Source of the DNA: Terriglobia bacterium
Lineage (GTDB): Bacteria; Acidobacteriota; Terriglobia; Terriglobales; Acidobacteriaceae
Length of the DNA stretch: 64,000 nt
NCBI GenBank assembly: GCA_020072815.1
Contig: JAIQGE010000020.1
Span: 20,240-84,239, forward strand
Direction: 5' to 3'
The translations under genes were made by a program, and so were the position numbers. Within the stretch, counting starts at the first letter, position 1; each line of letters opens with the position of its first letter. The notes beneath the pieces were generated by a model. The model had not been told where the DNA came from. It made no database searches and saw only the letters and a program-made list of their open reading frames with translations. Shown here piece after piece: positions 63,996 to 64,000 of the stretch.

Positions 63996-64000
63996 ATGTC

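Overview
The window looks like chromosome of a member of the Acidobacteriota, probably class Terriglobia (Koribacter-like). The sequence evidence is a fairly high-GC chromosome, two ADOP-type FtsX/MacB permeases, a VWFA-related secreted protein of a type common in that phylum, a RecJ-LptC-LptB gene order, and many short degenerate repeats between genes. The taxonomic call is inference; there is no rRNA or tRNA gene in the window.

Layout. 1-4372 (minus): LPS export genes lptB (partial) and a very long LptC/LptA-like fusion behind recJ. 4491-6763: two unrecognised genes and an AT-richer stretch. 6764-16126 (minus): a probable envelope-stress operon with two ADOP permeases, a HEAT-repeat protein, an ABC ATPase, an NtrC-type regulator and its histidine kinase. 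16314-19340 (plus): a beta-CASP nuclease, a small secreted protein and an RMD1-like protein. 19353-25054 (minus): a tight four-gene secretion cluster (two related secreted subunits, a pilus-chaperone-like protein, a 1014-residue outer-membrane-barrel-like protein) that reads as an uncharacterised chaperone/usher-like surface-fibre system. 25393-28727: BON protein, pilin-like-domain protein, DHH phosphoesterase. 29118-34551 (plus): type IV minor pilin operon ending in a 1015-residue PilX-like protein. 34708-35270: ParD/ParE toxin-antitoxin pair. 35477-38306: small membrane protein, DUF2277 protein, EamA transporter, OsmC protein and, between the last two, a glutaredoxin-like gene with an in-frame TGA at the first CxxC cysteine and a SECIS-like hairpin behind it, a probable selenoprotein.

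38480-45689: ECF sigma factor with a membrane partner, cation-diffusion transporter with extra C-terminal domains, PpiC-like isomerase, epimerase and lipoprotein. 45690-46687 is a repeat-filled gap. 46688-50168: acyltransferase carrying an in-frame repeat insertion, rhodanese, hpt, and a deoC with an internal deletion and frameshift. 50308-55330: small barrel, GAF-GAF-PP2C phosphatase, lysA with a coupled unknown gene, and a PilZ protein. 55331-56201 is non-coding but contains a sigma70-like promoter and two homologous, strongly self-complementary RNAs in tandem. 56202-61491: VWFA protein, an MGMT-like/tlyA/nadK/methyltransferase operon, and an E1-alpha-like protein lacking the thiamine-diphosphate motif. 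61652-63995: CIRCE-controlled groES-groEL with promoter and terminator.

The strongest candidates for something new are the probable selenoglutaredoxin (37578-37817), the tandem structured RNAs (55753-56095) and the chaperone/usher-like cluster (19353-25054).
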